A stretch of 64,000 nucleotides of DNA from Rubrivivax sp. (GTDB lineage: Bacteria; Pseudomonadota; Gammaproteobacteria; Burkholderiales; Burkholderiaceae_C), in NCBI GenBank assembly GCA_027484825.1, contig JAIXSE010000014.1:62001-126000 (forward strand), given 5' to 3'. A model generated the notes under the pieces. It searched no databases and had not been told where the DNA came from. It worked only from the letters and a program-made list of their open reading frames with translations. Shown piece after piece: positions 1 to 8,480 of this stretch (the stretch's first letter is position 1; every line of letters starts with the position of its first letter). Made by a program: the position numbers and the translations under genes.

Positions 1-2
1 GC

Positions 3-1994
3 CAGCGCGAGCTGGCCCGCTATCCGCTGCACGGTCCGGTGGACGGCCTTTGGTGCGGCTTTCTGCCCGGCGCGAAGGCGGGGCTGGTCTACGGCTTGCG
101 CGCCCATGGTCCGCATGCGCCGCTGGAGGGGCACCGCTTCAATGCCAGCAAGCTGCTGCTGGACCCCTATGCCCGCGAGATCGTCGGCCAGTTCAGCTGG
201 CAGCCGGAACATCACGGCTATCCGCTGGGTCATCCCGACGGGCCCTTGATGCTGGATGCGCGGGACAACGGGCCCATCGCGCTCAAGGCCCGTGTCGCCC
301 CGCCGCGATCCGCCTGGCCCGAGGGGCCGCTTGACCCACGGGCCGATGCGCCTCGCCACCCGCCGGCAACGGTGGTGCTGTACGAAGTGCATGTGAAGGG
401 CTTTTCCATGCGCCATCCGGACATTCCGCCAGCGCTGCGCGGCAGCTATGCGGCCCTGGCGCATCCGGCCGCGATTGCCCACTTCAAGCGCCTGGGCGTG
501 ACCACGCTGTCGCTGCTGCCGGTGCAATACACCATCGATGAACCGCATCTGGCGCATACGGGTCTGCGCAACTACTGGGGCTACAACACCCTGGGTTTTT
601 TCTGTCCCGACCCGCGTCTGGCCAGCGAGGCCGTGCGGCACGACCCGACCGCCGTGGCGCAGGAATTCCGCGCCATGGTGCAGGCGCTGCATGCGGCCGG
701 CCTGGAGGTGGTGCTGGACGTGGTCTACAACCACACGCCCGAAGGCAATGAATGGGGGCCCACGCTGTCCCTGCGCGGCCTGGACCAGAAAAGCTACTAC
801 CGCCTGCAGGCGGACGACCCGTCGAAGCTGGAGAACCTCACCGCCTGCGGCAACACCGTGCGGGTGCAGCATCCGCGCGTGACGCAGTTGGTGCTGGACT
901 CGCTGCGCTACTGGGTGGCGGAGATGGGCGTGGACGGCTTCCGCTTCGACCTCGCGCCGGTGCTGGGCCGCACCGACTGCGGCCACGATCCGCAGGCGGC
1001 GTTCTACACCGCGCTGCGGCAGGACCCGCTGCTGGCGCAGGTGCACCTGATTGCCGAACCCTGGGATGCGGGGCCGCAGGGCTATCAGCTCGGCCAGTTC
1101 CCGGGCCGCTTCATGGAATGGAACGACAAGTTCCGCGATGGCGTGCGCGGCTATTGGCTGGGTCGCGGTCCGGACGGCGTGCCGGTGGACCGGGGCGCGC
1201 TGGCGCGTCGCTTCACCGCGTCGAGTGATGTGTTCCAGCAAGGGCAGCGCTCGCCGCTGGCGTCGATCAATTTTCTGGCGGTGCACGACGGCTACACCCT
1301 GGCCGATCTGGTGAGCTACTCCCGCAAGCACAACGAGGCCAACGGCGAAGACAACCGCGACGGCCGCGACGGAGAGCTCTGCCACAACTTCGGTGCCGAG
1401 GGCCCGACGGACGATCCGCAGATCCGCGAGACCCGTCGCCGTGTGCAGCGCGCGCTGCTGGCCACGCTGCTGCTGTCGCAGGGCACGCCCATGCTTTATG
1501 CGGGCGACGAGATCGGCAACAGCCAGGGCGGCAACAACAACGCCTATTGCCAGGACAACGAGATCGGCTGGCTGGACTGGGAAAAGGCGGACCTGCCGCT
1601 GGCGGCCTTTGTCGGCGAGGTGCTGCGCTGCCGCCGTGAACATCCGCTGCTGCGCCACGGACGCTGGTTCAGCAGCGTCGGTGACGACGCGGTGAGCCTG
1701 CGCTGGTTCCATCCCACTGGGCGCGACATGCGCCAGGAAGACTGGCATGACGGCGGCCAGCAGACCCTGGCCGTGCGTCTGAGCGACGGCACGGAAGACC
1801 TGCTGCTGCTCTTCAATCCGTCCGCGTGTGACCATGGCTTCCAGTTGCCGCCTCCCACCATGGGCCGCAGCCGCCAGGCCTGGACCTTGCGGATCGACAG
1901 CAGCGGAGTGACGCCGCAGGGCCGTGTCGAGTCGCTGGCCTTGTCCGTCCCGGCCCGCTCGCTGCTGCTGATGACGGCCGCAGCACCCGCATGA
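3..1994 (+). CDS. glgX: Glycogen debranching enzyme GlgX (5' partial)
   Basis: Isoamylase-type GH13 enzyme that hydrolyses alpha-1,6 branches of phosphorylase-trimmed glycogen in the cytoplasm. The reading frame is open from the left edge (RELARYPLHGPVDGLWCGF precedes the first in-window start-like codon, GTG at 39). The gene therefore begins upstream and about 40-60 N-terminal residues are missing. Visible motifs are YEVHVKGFS, the beta-strand 3 motif DVVYNHTPEGNEWGP, the nucleophile region GFRFDLAPVLGR, the acid/base region LIAEPWDAG and the HDG transition-state motif in AVHDGYTLADL. malQ follows 81 bp downstream, so the two probably form a glycogen/maltodextrin operon. Confidence 0.95.
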   Translation, partial: QRELARYPLHGPVDGLWCGFLPGAKAGLVYGLRAHGPHAPLEGHRFNASKLLLDPYAREIVGQFSWQPEHHGYPLGHPDGPLMLDARDNGPIALKARVAPPRSAWPEGPLDPRADAPRHPPATVVLYEVHVKGFSMRHPDIPPALRGSYAALAHPAAIAHFKRLGVTTLSLLPVQYTIDEPHLAHTGLRNYWGYNTLGFFCPDPRLASEAVRHDPTAVAQEFRAMVQALHAAGLEVVLDVVYNHTPEGNEWGPTLSLRGLDQKSYYRLQADDPSKLENLTACGNTVRVQHPRVTQLVLDSLRYWVAEMGVDGFRFDLAPVLGRTDCGHDPQAAFYTALRQDPLLAQVHLIAEPWDAGPQGYQLGQFPGRFMEWNDKFRDGVRGYWLGRGPDGVPVDRGALARRFTASSDVFQQGQRSPLASINFLAVHDGYTLADLVSYSRKHNEANGEDNRDGRDGELCHNFGAEGPTDDPQIRETRRRVQRALLATLLLSQGTPMLYAGDEIGNSQGGNNNAYCQDNEIGWLDWEKADLPLAAFVGEVLRCRREHPLLRHGRWFSSVGDDAVSLRWFHPTGRDMRQEDWHDGGQQTLAVRLSDGTEDLLLLFNPSACDHGFQLPPPTMGRSRQAWTLRIDSSGVTPQGRVESLALSVPARSLLLMTAAAPA

Positions 1995-2075
1995 CGGCGG
2001 CGGCCGTCCCCTCAAGCCGTCCCCCCAAGATTCCCTGACACTTCCAACAACATCCCGAGACAGTCCGAGACCGCC

Positions 2076-3599
2076 ATGAGCATCGACCTGAACCAGCGCC
2101 ACTCCGGCGTGCTGCTGCACATCACTTCCCTCCCGGGCCCGCATGGCATCGGGGACTTCGGTCCGGAGTCGCGCCATTTTGTGGACTGGCTGCAGGCGGC
2201 CGGCCAGACGATCTGGCAGTGGCTGCCCAGCACGCCGATTGGCCCTGGCGAGAGTCCCTATCAGGGCGTATCGGCCTTTGCCGGCAGCCAGTGGATGGTG
2301 CCGCTGGAGCCACTGGTGGCGCAGGGCTGGCTGGACGAGCCGGTGCTGCCGGCCGCTGGCTTCCCGTCGCAACGGGTGGATTTTGGTCAGGTGTTGCCCT
2401 GGCGTGAGCAGCAACTGCGCGCCGCTGCCGCCGGCTTCTTCAGCAAGGCCACGCCGCAGCAGCGCGACGCCTTTGCCGCCTGGTGCGACAGCCAGGAGCA
2501 CTGGCTGCCGGACTACGCCCTGTTCATGGCCATCCGCTCGCCCCGCAACGGTCAGCCCTGGTGGGAATGGCCGCGCGACCTGGCGGCCCGTGAGCCGCAG
2601 GCCCTGGCCAGCGCCCGGGAGCAGTATGCGGACGAGATCGCCTTCTGGCAGTTCGTGCAGTGGTGCTTTGACGTGCAATGCGGCGAGCTCAAGCGATATG
2701 CCAATGAGCGCGGCGTCTTCATCATGGGCGACCTGCCCATTTTCGTGGCGCACGACAGCGCCGACTGCTGGGCCCGCCCCGACCTCTACGAGCTGGACGA
2801 CCAGTTCCAGACGACCGTGGTGGCGGGGGTGCCGCCGGATGCGCTGTCGGCCACCGGTCAGCGCTGGGGCAATCCGCTGTACCGCTGGGACAAGATGGCT
2901 CACGAGCACTTCGCCTGGTGGACCGCACGGGTGCAGCGTGCGCTGGTGAATGCGGATGTGTTCCGCATCGACCATTTCCGCGGCTTCGCGGCTTACTTCG
3001 AGATTCCCGGCAGCAGCCCGGATGCGACGCAGGGCCGCTGGATGACCGGCCCGGGCAAGGCCTTGTTCGACGCCATTGCCAAGCAGCTGGGGGAGGTGCC
3101 GGTGGTGGCGGAAGACCTGGGCTTCATCACACCGGACGTGCATGAGCTGCGGGATGCGCTGGGTTACCCCGGCATGAAGATCCTGCAGTTTGGATTTGGC
3201 GGCGACGGCACCCACGAGTTTCTGCCGCAGAACTGGCCGCGCGCCGCCGTGGCCTACACCGGCACGCACGACAACGACACGGTGCGTGGCTGGTGGAACC
3301 AGGCGAGCGCCCGCGAACGGGCCTTCGCCGGCACCTACCTGGCCTGCGGCGACCACGACATCCACTGGGCCATGATCCGGGCCTGTGCCAATTCGGTGGC
3401 CAACATGGCGGTCTATCCGATGCAGGACGTGCTGGGACTGGGCAGCGAACACCGCATGAACGTGCCCGGCATCCTGGGCGGCAACTGGGGCTGGCGCTTC
3501 ACCTGGGACATGGTGGGCAGTGAACCGGGCCGGGTGCTGGGGTTGATCAGCGCCGCGGCCGGACGCGCGCCGATCGCATTGGCGCATCTGCCGGAGTAA
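2076..3599 (+). CDS. malQ: 4-alpha-glucanotransferase (amylomaltase, GH77)
   Basis: Transfers alpha-1,4-glucan segments between maltodextrins and releases glucose; cytoplasmic. The 507-residue protein has the normal length for the short bacterial type. It starts MSIDLNQRHSGVLLHITSLPG, with the family's N-terminal SGVLLHITSLPGPHGIGDFG signature. Catalytic regions are VFRIDHFRGF (nucleophile Asp), PVVAEDLGFITPDV (acid/base Glu) and TGTHDNDTVRGWW (third Asp). It lies directly after glgX, consistent with joint processing of glycogen-derived or imported maltodextrins. Confidence 0.96.
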   Translation: MSIDLNQRHSGVLLHITSLPGPHGIGDFGPESRHFVDWLQAAGQTIWQWLPSTPIGPGESPYQGVSAFAGSQWMVPLEPLVAQGWLDEPVLPAAGFPSQRVDFGQVLPWREQQLRAAAAGFFSKATPQQRDAFAAWCDSQEHWLPDYALFMAIRSPRNGQPWWEWPRDLAAREPQALASAREQYADEIAFWQFVQWCFDVQCGELKRYANERGVFIMGDLPIFVAHDSADCWARPDLYELDDQFQTTVVAGVPPDALSATGQRWGNPLYRWDKMAHEHFAWWTARVQRALVNADVFRIDHFRGFAAYFEIPGSSPDATQGRWMTGPGKALFDAIAKQLGEVPVVAEDLGFITPDVHELRDALGYPGMKILQFGFGGDGTHEFLPQNWPRAAVAYTGTHDNDTVRGWWNQASARERAFAGTYLACGDHDIHWAMIRACANSVANMAVYPMQDVLGLGSEHRMNVPGILGGNWGWRFTWDMVGSEPGRVLGLISAAAGRAPIALAHLPE

Positions 3600-3700
3600 G
3601 GACGGGGGGCAGAAGGGCGCAAGCCTGAGGGCATTCCCCCGGATGCGAATGGCCGACAACGTTGTCAAAATCCGGCAGGCCCCTGTTGCCGGAGACACCC

Positions 3701-4903
3701 ATGGCCACCACCGAGCTGTTCCTGATCGCCCTGGCGGTCACCTTGGCCGTTCCCTATCTGATCTGGCGTCTGGGCGGCACCGATCACTTTGCGCCGCTGG
3801 TGGTGGTGCAGATCCTGACCGGCGTGCTGCTGGGCCCGGGCTTGCTGGGCGGCGCCTTTCCCGACCTGTTCCAGGCGCTGTTCAAGCCGGAGGTGGTGCT
3901 GGCGCTGAACGGGGTGTCCTGGTGGGCGATCCTGCTGTTTGTCTGGCTGGCGGGGATGGAGCTGGACCTGGGCAAGGCCTGGGAGCACCGCGTGGAGAGC
4001 GGCATCACCGCCGGGCTGGCCCTGGGCGTGCCGATGGTCTTTGGCGCCCTGGCCGCGACCCTGTTGCTGGGCATGGACGGTGTCTGGATGGGCGCCGAGG
4101 CGCAGCGCTGGCAATTCATTGTGGGCGTGGGCATGTCCTGCGCCGTGACCGCGCTGCCGATTCTCATCCTGTTGATGGAGAAGCTGGACATCCTGCGCCA
4201 GCCGATGGGCCAGCGCATCCTGCGTTATGCGAGTCTGGACGACCTGGCCATCTGGACGGTGCTGGCCGTCATCCTGATGGACTGGGAGCGGGTGGGGCGC
4301 CAATTGCTGTTCCTGCTGGCCTTCGGTGTGGCCACGGTGCTCATGCGCCGCCTGATGCAGCGCCTGGGCGTCGCCGACCGCTGGATGGCCGGGCTGGTGT
4401 GGCTGGTGCTGTGCGCCTTCGGGGCCGACTGGTGCGGCCTGCACTACATGGTCGGCGCCTTCCTGGCCGGCGTTGTGATGGACGCGCAGTGGTTCGAGGA
4501 ACAGCAGCGGGACGCCCTGCGACACCATGTGCTGCTGGTGCTGATGCCGGTCTACTTCCTGAGCACGGGTCTGCGCACACGCTGGGGCGTGGAAGGCGCG
4601 CTGGTGTTCGGGGCGGCCGGGCTGCTGCTGCTGGCGTCGGTGTCGGGCAAGCTGCTGGGGGTGCGGGCGGCGGGTCGGCTGCTGGGCTGGGGGCCGGGCG
4701 AGGCCAGTGTCATCGGCTGGCTGCTGCAGACCAAGGCGCTGATCATGATCATCTTTGCCAATGTGCTGCTGGACAAGCGGATCATCTCCGGCGAGACCTT
4801 CACCGCGCTGCTGCTGATGGCGGTGGCATCCACCGTGCTGACCATGCCGATGGTGTCGGCACGACTGGCGCGGATGAAGGCGCTGGTGCTGCGGGCCAGT
4901 TAG
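3701..4903 (+). CDS. CPA2-type cation:proton antiporter
   Basis: Inner-membrane antiporter of the Kef/NapA-like CPA2 family, 400 residues from the chosen ATG. That ATG follows GGAG by 6 nt; an upstream in-frame TTG at 3662 has no comparable ribosome site. Hydrophobic segments run along the whole protein, about 11-12 of them, starting with LFLIALAVTLAVPYLIWRL. VVVQILTGVLLGPGLLG is the family's N-terminal helix signature. It ends after the membrane domain and carries no TrkA-N/RCK domain, so it is not a full KefB/KefC. Whether it moves Na+ or K+ cannot be told from sequence. Confidence 0.85.
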   Translation: MATTELFLIALAVTLAVPYLIWRLGGTDHFAPLVVVQILTGVLLGPGLLGGAFPDLFQALFKPEVVLALNGVSWWAILLFVWLAGMELDLGKAWEHRVESGITAGLALGVPMVFGALAATLLLGMDGVWMGAEAQRWQFIVGVGMSCAVTALPILILLMEKLDILRQPMGQRILRYASLDDLAIWTVLAVILMDWERVGRQLLFLLAFGVATVLMRRLMQRLGVADRWMAGLVWLVLCAFGADWCGLHYMVGAFLAGVVMDAQWFEEQQRDALRHHVLLVLMPVYFLSTGLRTRWGVEGALVFGAAGLLLLASVSGKLLGVRAAGRLLGWGPGEASVIGWLLQTKALIMIIFANVLLDKRIISGETFTALLLMAVASTVLTMPMVSARLARMKALVLRAS

Positions 4904-5057
4904 CGGGGCCTTCATCCAGCGACCTTCTCCAGCGCCTTACTCCCGCGCCTTCCTCCCGCGTGGTCAGGGCCGCGGATCGGGGAGAATCCCGCACTGGGAC
5001 CGCCCCTGATCAACCACACAGCCTGTGCGGTCGACAGCTGGTGCCGTCAAAGCCTTC

Positions 5058-6071
5058 ATGACCGACATTCACTCCCCCAGCCTGCCATCCTGGCCCCATG
5101 CTTACCCGGCCAGCGGCGCCACGGCCACCCTGAAAAGCCTCAACGAGGACTTCAACGTCACCGAACTGCCGCTGCAGTTGCCCTCGGGTGCCGGTGAGCA
5201 CATCTGGCTCGACATCGAGAAAAACGGCGCCAACACCGCCTTCGTGGCGCAGCAGCTGGCGCAAGCCGCCGGCGTGCAGGACAAGGATGTGGGCTACGCG
5301 GGCCTGAAGGACCGCTACGCCATCACCCGGCAGTGGTTCAGCATCTATCTGCCCAAGGGGGACACGCCCGATCTCACCCAGCTTCAGCATCCTGAGTTCA
5401 AGGTGCTGAGCCAGAGCCGTCATGTGAAGAAGCTGCGCCCGGGCGACTTGCAGGGCAACCGCTTCCGCATCGTGCTGCGTGAGGTGACCGGCGACCGCGC
5501 CGCCATCGAAGCCAATCTTCAGGCGGTCGCGTCGCAAGGCGTGCCCAACTACTTCGGCGCCCAGCGCTTTGGCCATGATGGCGGCAATGTGGAGCAGGGA
5601 CGGCTGATGCTGGCGCGGGAAATCCGCGTGCGCAATCCGAAGAAGAAGGGGATCTATCTGTCCGCGGTGCGCTCCTTCGTGTTCAACGAGGTGCTGGCGG
5701 CGCGTATTCAGCAGGGGCTGTGGGGCCAGACGTTGCCGGGCGACGTGATGGACGAGGCCGGCCAGCCCACCGGGCCGCTCTGGGGGCGGGGCCGGGTGTC
5801 CACCACCGAGGACGCGCAAGCGCTGGAGAACCGCATCGCCGAACAATACGCCGCGATGTGCGACGGGATGGAACATGCCGGGCTGGACCAGGAGCGCCGG
5901 GCGCTGGTGGCGCGTCCGCTGGACATGGCCTGGGAATGGCCGCAGCCGGATCAGCTGGTGCTGAGCTTCACCTTGCCGCCCGGCAACTATGCGACGTCCG
6001 TCTTGAACGAGATCCTGCAGACGACCGAGCCGGAGCGGCAGACGGAGGGTGAGCCCGCGCTTCCGGAATGA
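5058..6071 (+). CDS. truD: tRNA pseudouridine(13) synthase TruD
   Basis: Forms pseudouridine at position 13 of tRNA-Glu and some other tRNAs. The 337 residues fit the family. The catalytic Asp is in GYAGLKDRYAITRQWFSI. NYFGAQRFGHDGGN and the later LPPGNYATSVLNEIL are conserved TruD blocks, and the N-terminal FNVTELPLQLPSGAGEHIW is the usual substrate-proximal segment. An in-frame GTG at 5025 would add 11 residues (RSTAGAVKAF) of no family likeness, so ATG 5058 is preferred although its ribosome site is weak. Confidence 0.95.
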   Translation: MTDIHSPSLPSWPHAYPASGATATLKSLNEDFNVTELPLQLPSGAGEHIWLDIEKNGANTAFVAQQLAQAAGVQDKDVGYAGLKDRYAITRQWFSIYLPKGDTPDLTQLQHPEFKVLSQSRHVKKLRPGDLQGNRFRIVLREVTGDRAAIEANLQAVASQGVPNYFGAQRFGHDGGNVEQGRLMLAREIRVRNPKKKGIYLSAVRSFVFNEVLAARIQQGLWGQTLPGDVMDEAGQPTGPLWGRGRVSTTEDAQALENRIAEQYAAMCDGMEHAGLDQERRALVARPLDMAWEWPQPDQLVLSFTLPPGNYATSVLNEILQTTEPERQTEGEPALPE

Positions 6072-6150
6072 ACCCGGCTGGCGGGTGCTACGGGCATCCA
6101 GGGCGTTCCGGTCGGTCCGGTCGTTTCGTTCGTTTCGTCCGTCACGGGCC

Positions 6151-6633
6151 TTACCGCGCCATCGCCCCCGCATGCGCCATGGCGGCAGCATTGCTGACCG
6201 CCGTGACCAGCACCGCCGCGGTGGCTGTCCAGGGCAGCCCCACGCGCGCTTGCGCCAGCATCTGCTGCGGCGCCGCCGGAGTGCTGTCTTCCAGGGCCCG
6301 GATGCTCAGGTGCTCATCCGCGCGGGCCAGGTTCAGGTCTTCTTCCGACAGGCCGACAAACACCTGGGCGAAGGCGTTGTGGATGGCGTCCAGCGCCGCT
6401 TCCGTGGCCCGCCGCCAGCGCTTGACGACAGCGCAATCGGTGCGGGACGCGCTGGCCGGGATGGTCCAGCGGGCATCGCCGCCGGTGATGGCGAGGCAGG
6501 CGGCGTAGGCGTTGACCACGCCCTGGGGGCCGCCCAGCCGCGCGTCCAGCACCTGGCTGGCGATGGTGCGGGCCAGGTCCCGCTCGTGATAGGGGACCGG
6601 AACCCGGTCCAGGATGACTTCATATTTGCGCAT
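6151..6633 (-). CDS. Hypothetical protein behind a LexA-like operator
   Basis: I do not recognise this 160-residue protein. The start is chosen because GAGAGGA sits about 7 nt before this ATG; the frame is open for 29 more codons upstream, but that stretch contains the promoter and operator. The protein begins MRKYEVILDRVPVPYHERDL, is mixed alpha/beta in character, and ends in a moderately hydrophobic Ala-rich segment (WTATAAVLVTAVSNAAAMA, about residues 133-151) that could be a single C-terminal membrane helix. There is no signal peptide. A near-perfect match to an SOS box lies 36 bp before the start, inside a sigma70-like promoter, so DNA-damage induction is the best available clue to its role. 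Confidence 0.75.
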   Translation of the reverse strand: MRKYEVILDRVPVPYHERDLARTIASQVLDARLGGPQGVVNAYAACLAITGGDARWTIPASASRTDCAVVKRWRRATEAALDAIHNAFAQVFVGLSEEDLNLARADEHLSIRALEDSTPAAPQQMLAQARVGLPWTATAAVLVTAVSNAAAMAHAGAMAR

Positions 6634-6666
6634 GGGGCATTCCTCTCTGCTTGCGTCTGAGGCAAA

Positions 6667-6696
6667 AGAATACTGGATGCGCATCCAGTATTTCAA
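6667..6696 (-). promoter_or_regulatory. Sigma70-like promoter with embedded LexA-like box
   Basis: On the minus strand, TTGAAA (6691-6696) and TATTCT (6667-6672) are separated by 18 bp. The spacer and parts of both hexamers are covered by a 24-bp perfect palindrome at 6669-6692 with core TACTGGATGCGCATCCAGTA. The Escherichia coli recA SOS box, as I recall it, is TACTGTATGAGCATACAGTA, so 17 of 20 positions agree and the CTG(N10)CAG half-site spacing is kept. The predicted start of transcription is near 6660, about 27 nt before the ATG at 6633. The porin start lies about 155 bp away on the other side. Confidence 0.65.
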
Positions 6697-6847
6697 TCGC
6701 CATTTGTTGGGTGCTGCCACTGCATGTCAGCAGCTTTCGGGGGAGGGCTCACCCGAATGGCGGGGGGCGTGTCCCCGCCATCAGTGGCGTGGTGGAACCG
6801 CTAGCACGGGCCTGGAACACACGCGTCCGGCCAGGGAGCATGGGGGG

Positions 6848-8074
6848 ATGAAGTCCTTCCCCGCCCGTGTCGCCCTTCCTGTCTCCAGAGTTGCTTCCGC
6901 CCGGCCGTCACCCGTGCGTCCGCCGGCCTGCCATCCGCATTCAACCCTCCCGCCCGGGCGCCTGCCTCGCGCCGTGGTGCTGCTGTGCACCGGCGCGGCG
7001 ATCCAACTGGCGGCGATGTCGGCCCATGCGGAAACGGAGGCATCCACCGCCGGCGCTGCCAGCAACGTCACGCTGTACGGCCGGCTGAACGTGGCCGCAG
7101 AATCGGTCAGCGGTGGCGGGCACGGGCGCCAGGCCCGCCTCAGCAACTACCGCTCGGTCATCGGCTTTCAGGGACGGGAGGGTCTGGGCGACGGGCTGAG
7201 CGTGGTCTGGCAGATCGAAGGCTCGGTGCTGGTGGACACTGGCGGCGGCACCAGCCTGGCCAACCGCGACACCCGCATCGGCCTGACCGGCCCCTGGGGC
7301 ACCGCCTTCGCCGGCGTGTGGACCTTGCCGTACAACGCGGCCACCGCCGGCTTCGACCCGTTCTATCCGACAACGGCGGGCTACATGTCCTTGATCAGCA
7401 ATGGCTCGGCCTCCATCGCCAGCAATGTGAGCGACACCTCGTCTTTCGACCGACGCCAGCAGAACGTGCTGCAGTACTGGACACCCACCTGGCAGGGCTG
7501 GTCCGGCAAGCTGGCCTATTCACCGGGGGAAGATGTGTCGGCGCTCACCGGCGCGCGTCCTTCCCTGTGGTCCGGGTCGGCCAGCTATGTGAGCGGCGCA
7601 TTCACCGCCGTGCTGGCCCATGAACTGCACCAGCACTATCAGACCGCCAACTCCACCGACCGCGGATGGAAGCTCGGCGCCAGCTGGAGCCTCGGCGCCA
7701 CACGGCTGTCCGGCCTGCTGGAGCGGCTGGACTATGGAAGCGCCAGCGGTTGGCTGCGGCGGGATGCGCTGTATCTGTCCGTGGTCCATCAGTGGCAGGC
7801 CTTCAGCCTGATGGGCGGACTGACGCTGGCGGGCGAGGGCAAGGGGCCGTTCACGGCACGCATCGGTGCCCTGCGCAGCGGGGACGACACCGGCGCGGCG
7901 CAACTGACGGTTGGCGCGTCCTATGCGCTGTCTCGCCGCACCTCGGTCTTTGCCATCGCCAGTCGCATCCGCAATGAGGATGCTGCCGCGTACGACTTCG
8001 CCATCAACAGCCCCGGGGCGACGCTTGGGTCGCATCCCACCCTGATGTCGGTGGGCCTGCGTCACAACTTCTGA
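6848..8074 (+). CDS. Gram-negative porin (Burkholderiales type)
   Basis: Outer-membrane beta-barrel diffusion channel. After an export signal (hydrophobic LPRAVVLLCTGAAIQLAAM, cleavage probably after AHA near residue 60) the mature protein starts with NVTLYGRLNVAAESVSGGG. The family marks NYRSVIGFQGREGLGDGLSVVWQIEG and ANRDTRIGLTGPWGTAFAG follow, and the protein ends GLRHNF with the terminal Phe typical of BAM substrates. The signal region is unusually long, with about 40 Pro/Arg-rich residues before the hydrophobic core, so a later start (for example GTG codons at the core) is possible. The porin may admit maltodextrins for the nearby amylases, but it is not in their operon. Confidence 0.88.
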   Translation: MKSFPARVALPVSRVASARPSPVRPPACHPHSTLPPGRLPRAVVLLCTGAAIQLAAMSAHAETEASTAGAASNVTLYGRLNVAAESVSGGGHGRQARLSNYRSVIGFQGREGLGDGLSVVWQIEGSVLVDTGGGTSLANRDTRIGLTGPWGTAFAGVWTLPYNAATAGFDPFYPTTAGYMSLISNGSASIASNVSDTSSFDRRQQNVLQYWTPTWQGWSGKLAYSPGEDVSALTGARPSLWSGSASYVSGAFTAVLAHELHQHYQTANSTDRGWKLGASWSLGATRLSGLLERLDYGSASGWLRRDALYLSVVHQWQAFSLMGGLTLAGEGKGPFTARIGALRSGDDTGAAQLTVGASYALSRRTSVFAIASRIRNEDAAAYDFAINSPGATLGSHPTLMSVGLRHNF

Positions 8075-8365
8075 TCAGGCGTGCGGGGCGCCGGGATCGA
8101 AGTTCTCGTCCAGGCTGAAATCCCCATCCTTCAGCGCCGCCAGGGTTGCATGCGCCTGCGGCAGATAACGCTCGGGCACACGGATGCAGGCGCCGCCCAC
8201 CGCCAGGGACAGCAGCGAGTGGGCCTGGACGATGTGGGTGTCGCCGGTCTCGGCCGGGATGCCGGCGGCAGTCAGGCAGCCGCACAGCATGTGCGCTTCG
8301 GTGGGAGAGAGATGGCGGGCGGCGATCACCAGATCACCGTCGTTGTCATCGAGGCTGATGGGCAT
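8075..8365 (-). CDS. DUF2007 domain protein
   Basis: Small 96-residue soluble protein matching the DUF2007 family (putative signal-transducing proteins). The pattern EAHMLCGCLTAAGIPAETGDTHIVQAHSLLSLAVGGACIRVPERYLPQA reads as the usual region where a short helix selects the older or newer of two states and ends in Val-Pro at the strand. GGAGGAC precedes the ATG at good spacing. Its stop codon directly abuts the porin stop codon with no base between, so the two genes converge. No precise function is known for the family. Confidence 0.75.
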   Translation of the reverse strand: MPISLDDNDGDLVIAARHLSPTEAHMLCGCLTAAGIPAETGDTHIVQAHSLLSLAVGGACIRVPERYLPQAHATLAALKDGDFSLDENFDPGAPHA

Positions 8366-8375
8366 GCGTCCTCCC

Positions 8376-8411
8376 GTTGCGGTGTGTGTTGCGGTGTGTG
8401 GTGCGGTGTGT
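8376..8411. repeat. 12-bp direct repeat, three copies
   Basis: GTTGCGGTGTGT is repeated in tandem at 8376-8387 and 8388-8399, with a one-mismatch third copy at 8400-8411. The array lies immediately upstream of the ribosome binding site of the DUF2007 gene, in its 5' leader. Confidence 0.8.
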
Positions 8412-8480
8412 GACTGCTTCGCAGTGTAGGCGCACCGCCCCGGCGTCGTGGAGCCCCCGGGAGGGGGGCAGTGGGGCGGG

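Noticed and set aside
3665-4915. 416-codon open frame opposite the antiporter gene
   Set aside because: Its composition is His/Gln/Arg-rich and lacks any domain; the plus strand encodes a clear 11-12-helix antiporter.
3643-5061. 472-codon plus-strand frame overlapping the antiporter in another phase
   Set aside because: Gly/Ala/Arg-rich shadow without motifs; the antiporter frame has a good ribosome site and family signatures.
6083-6145. Short CGGTC/GTTTC repeats after truD
   Set aside because: Irregular simple sequence with no defined unit or structure; not reported as a repeat feature.
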